How positions within the stretch are numbered: the stretch's first letter is position 1
From: Dendrolimus kikuchii
Taxonomy: Eukaryota > Arthropoda > Insecta > Lepidoptera > Lasiocampidae
NCBI GenBank assembly: GCA_019925095.2
Contig: CM034412.1
Span: 15,786,001 to 15,850,000, forward strand
Length of the DNA: 64,000 nt
Direction: 5' to 3'
Below: more notes on this DNA, generated by a model
What the model saw: only the letters and a program-made list of their open reading frames with translations
What the model was told of the DNA's origin: nothing
The model's database searches: none
The DNA's letters: not shown here

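Noticed and set aside
62476..62811. Minus-strand ORFs of 93-111 codons at exon 13
   Set aside because: Shadows of a GC-rich exon; low-complexity Arg/Ala composition.
1..64000. CRISPR arrays, operons, ribosome-binding sites or other bacterial features
   Set aside because: Spliced gene structure and eukaryotic transposons dominate; the only tandem array (107 bp) has no spacer/repeat alternation of CRISPR type.

Overview
This is a eukaryotic nuclear window, AT-rich and loaded with transposable elements. The repeat types (tRNA-derived SINEs, RTE-like and CR1-like LINE tails, Penelope-like, piggyBac-like, Harbinger-like and mariner relics, and an A-tailed retroposon) together with an insect-type DOCK gene point to a lepidopteran (moth or butterfly). 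That host call is an inference.

One real gene is visible. Fourteen exons on the + strand, from the ATG at 7096 to the window edge, encode the first 662 residues of a DOCK1/2/5-class Rac guanine-nucleotide exchange factor, the insect myoblast city (mbc) orthologue. The exons join in phase and give, in order, an N-terminal SH3 domain, the helical DOCK N-terminal region, and the DHR-1 (C2-like) lipid-binding domain. The catalytic DHR-2 domain lies beyond the window. Intron 1 is 30.5 kb and intron 2 is 9.1 kb. Intron 7 uses a GC donor. Intron 9 is almost filled by a 3.2-kb, 107-bp-period minisatellite.

Layout: 1-7095 is upstream sequence with retroposon insertions, a solo LTR and MITE-like elements. 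7142-37637 (intron 1) and 37810-46950 (intron 2) are TE graveyards. 46951-64000 is exon-denser, with further insertions, one of them about 20 bp from a splice acceptor.

The repeats carry clear mechanistic evidence. An RTE-like LINE (family J here) has about 16 copies anchored at its 3' end, (TATG)n tails and 8-14-bp target-site duplications (TSDs). One copy is only 36 bp long, and one appears to carry transduced downstream flank also seen 9 kb away. A Penelope-like element sits inside a piggyBac-like element that sits inside an older retroposon, and a related unfilled copy lies in the same intron. A Harbinger-like element keeps a MADF relic and is split by a retroposon with its own TSD. Family letters A to V are working labels for this window only; no repeat library was searched.
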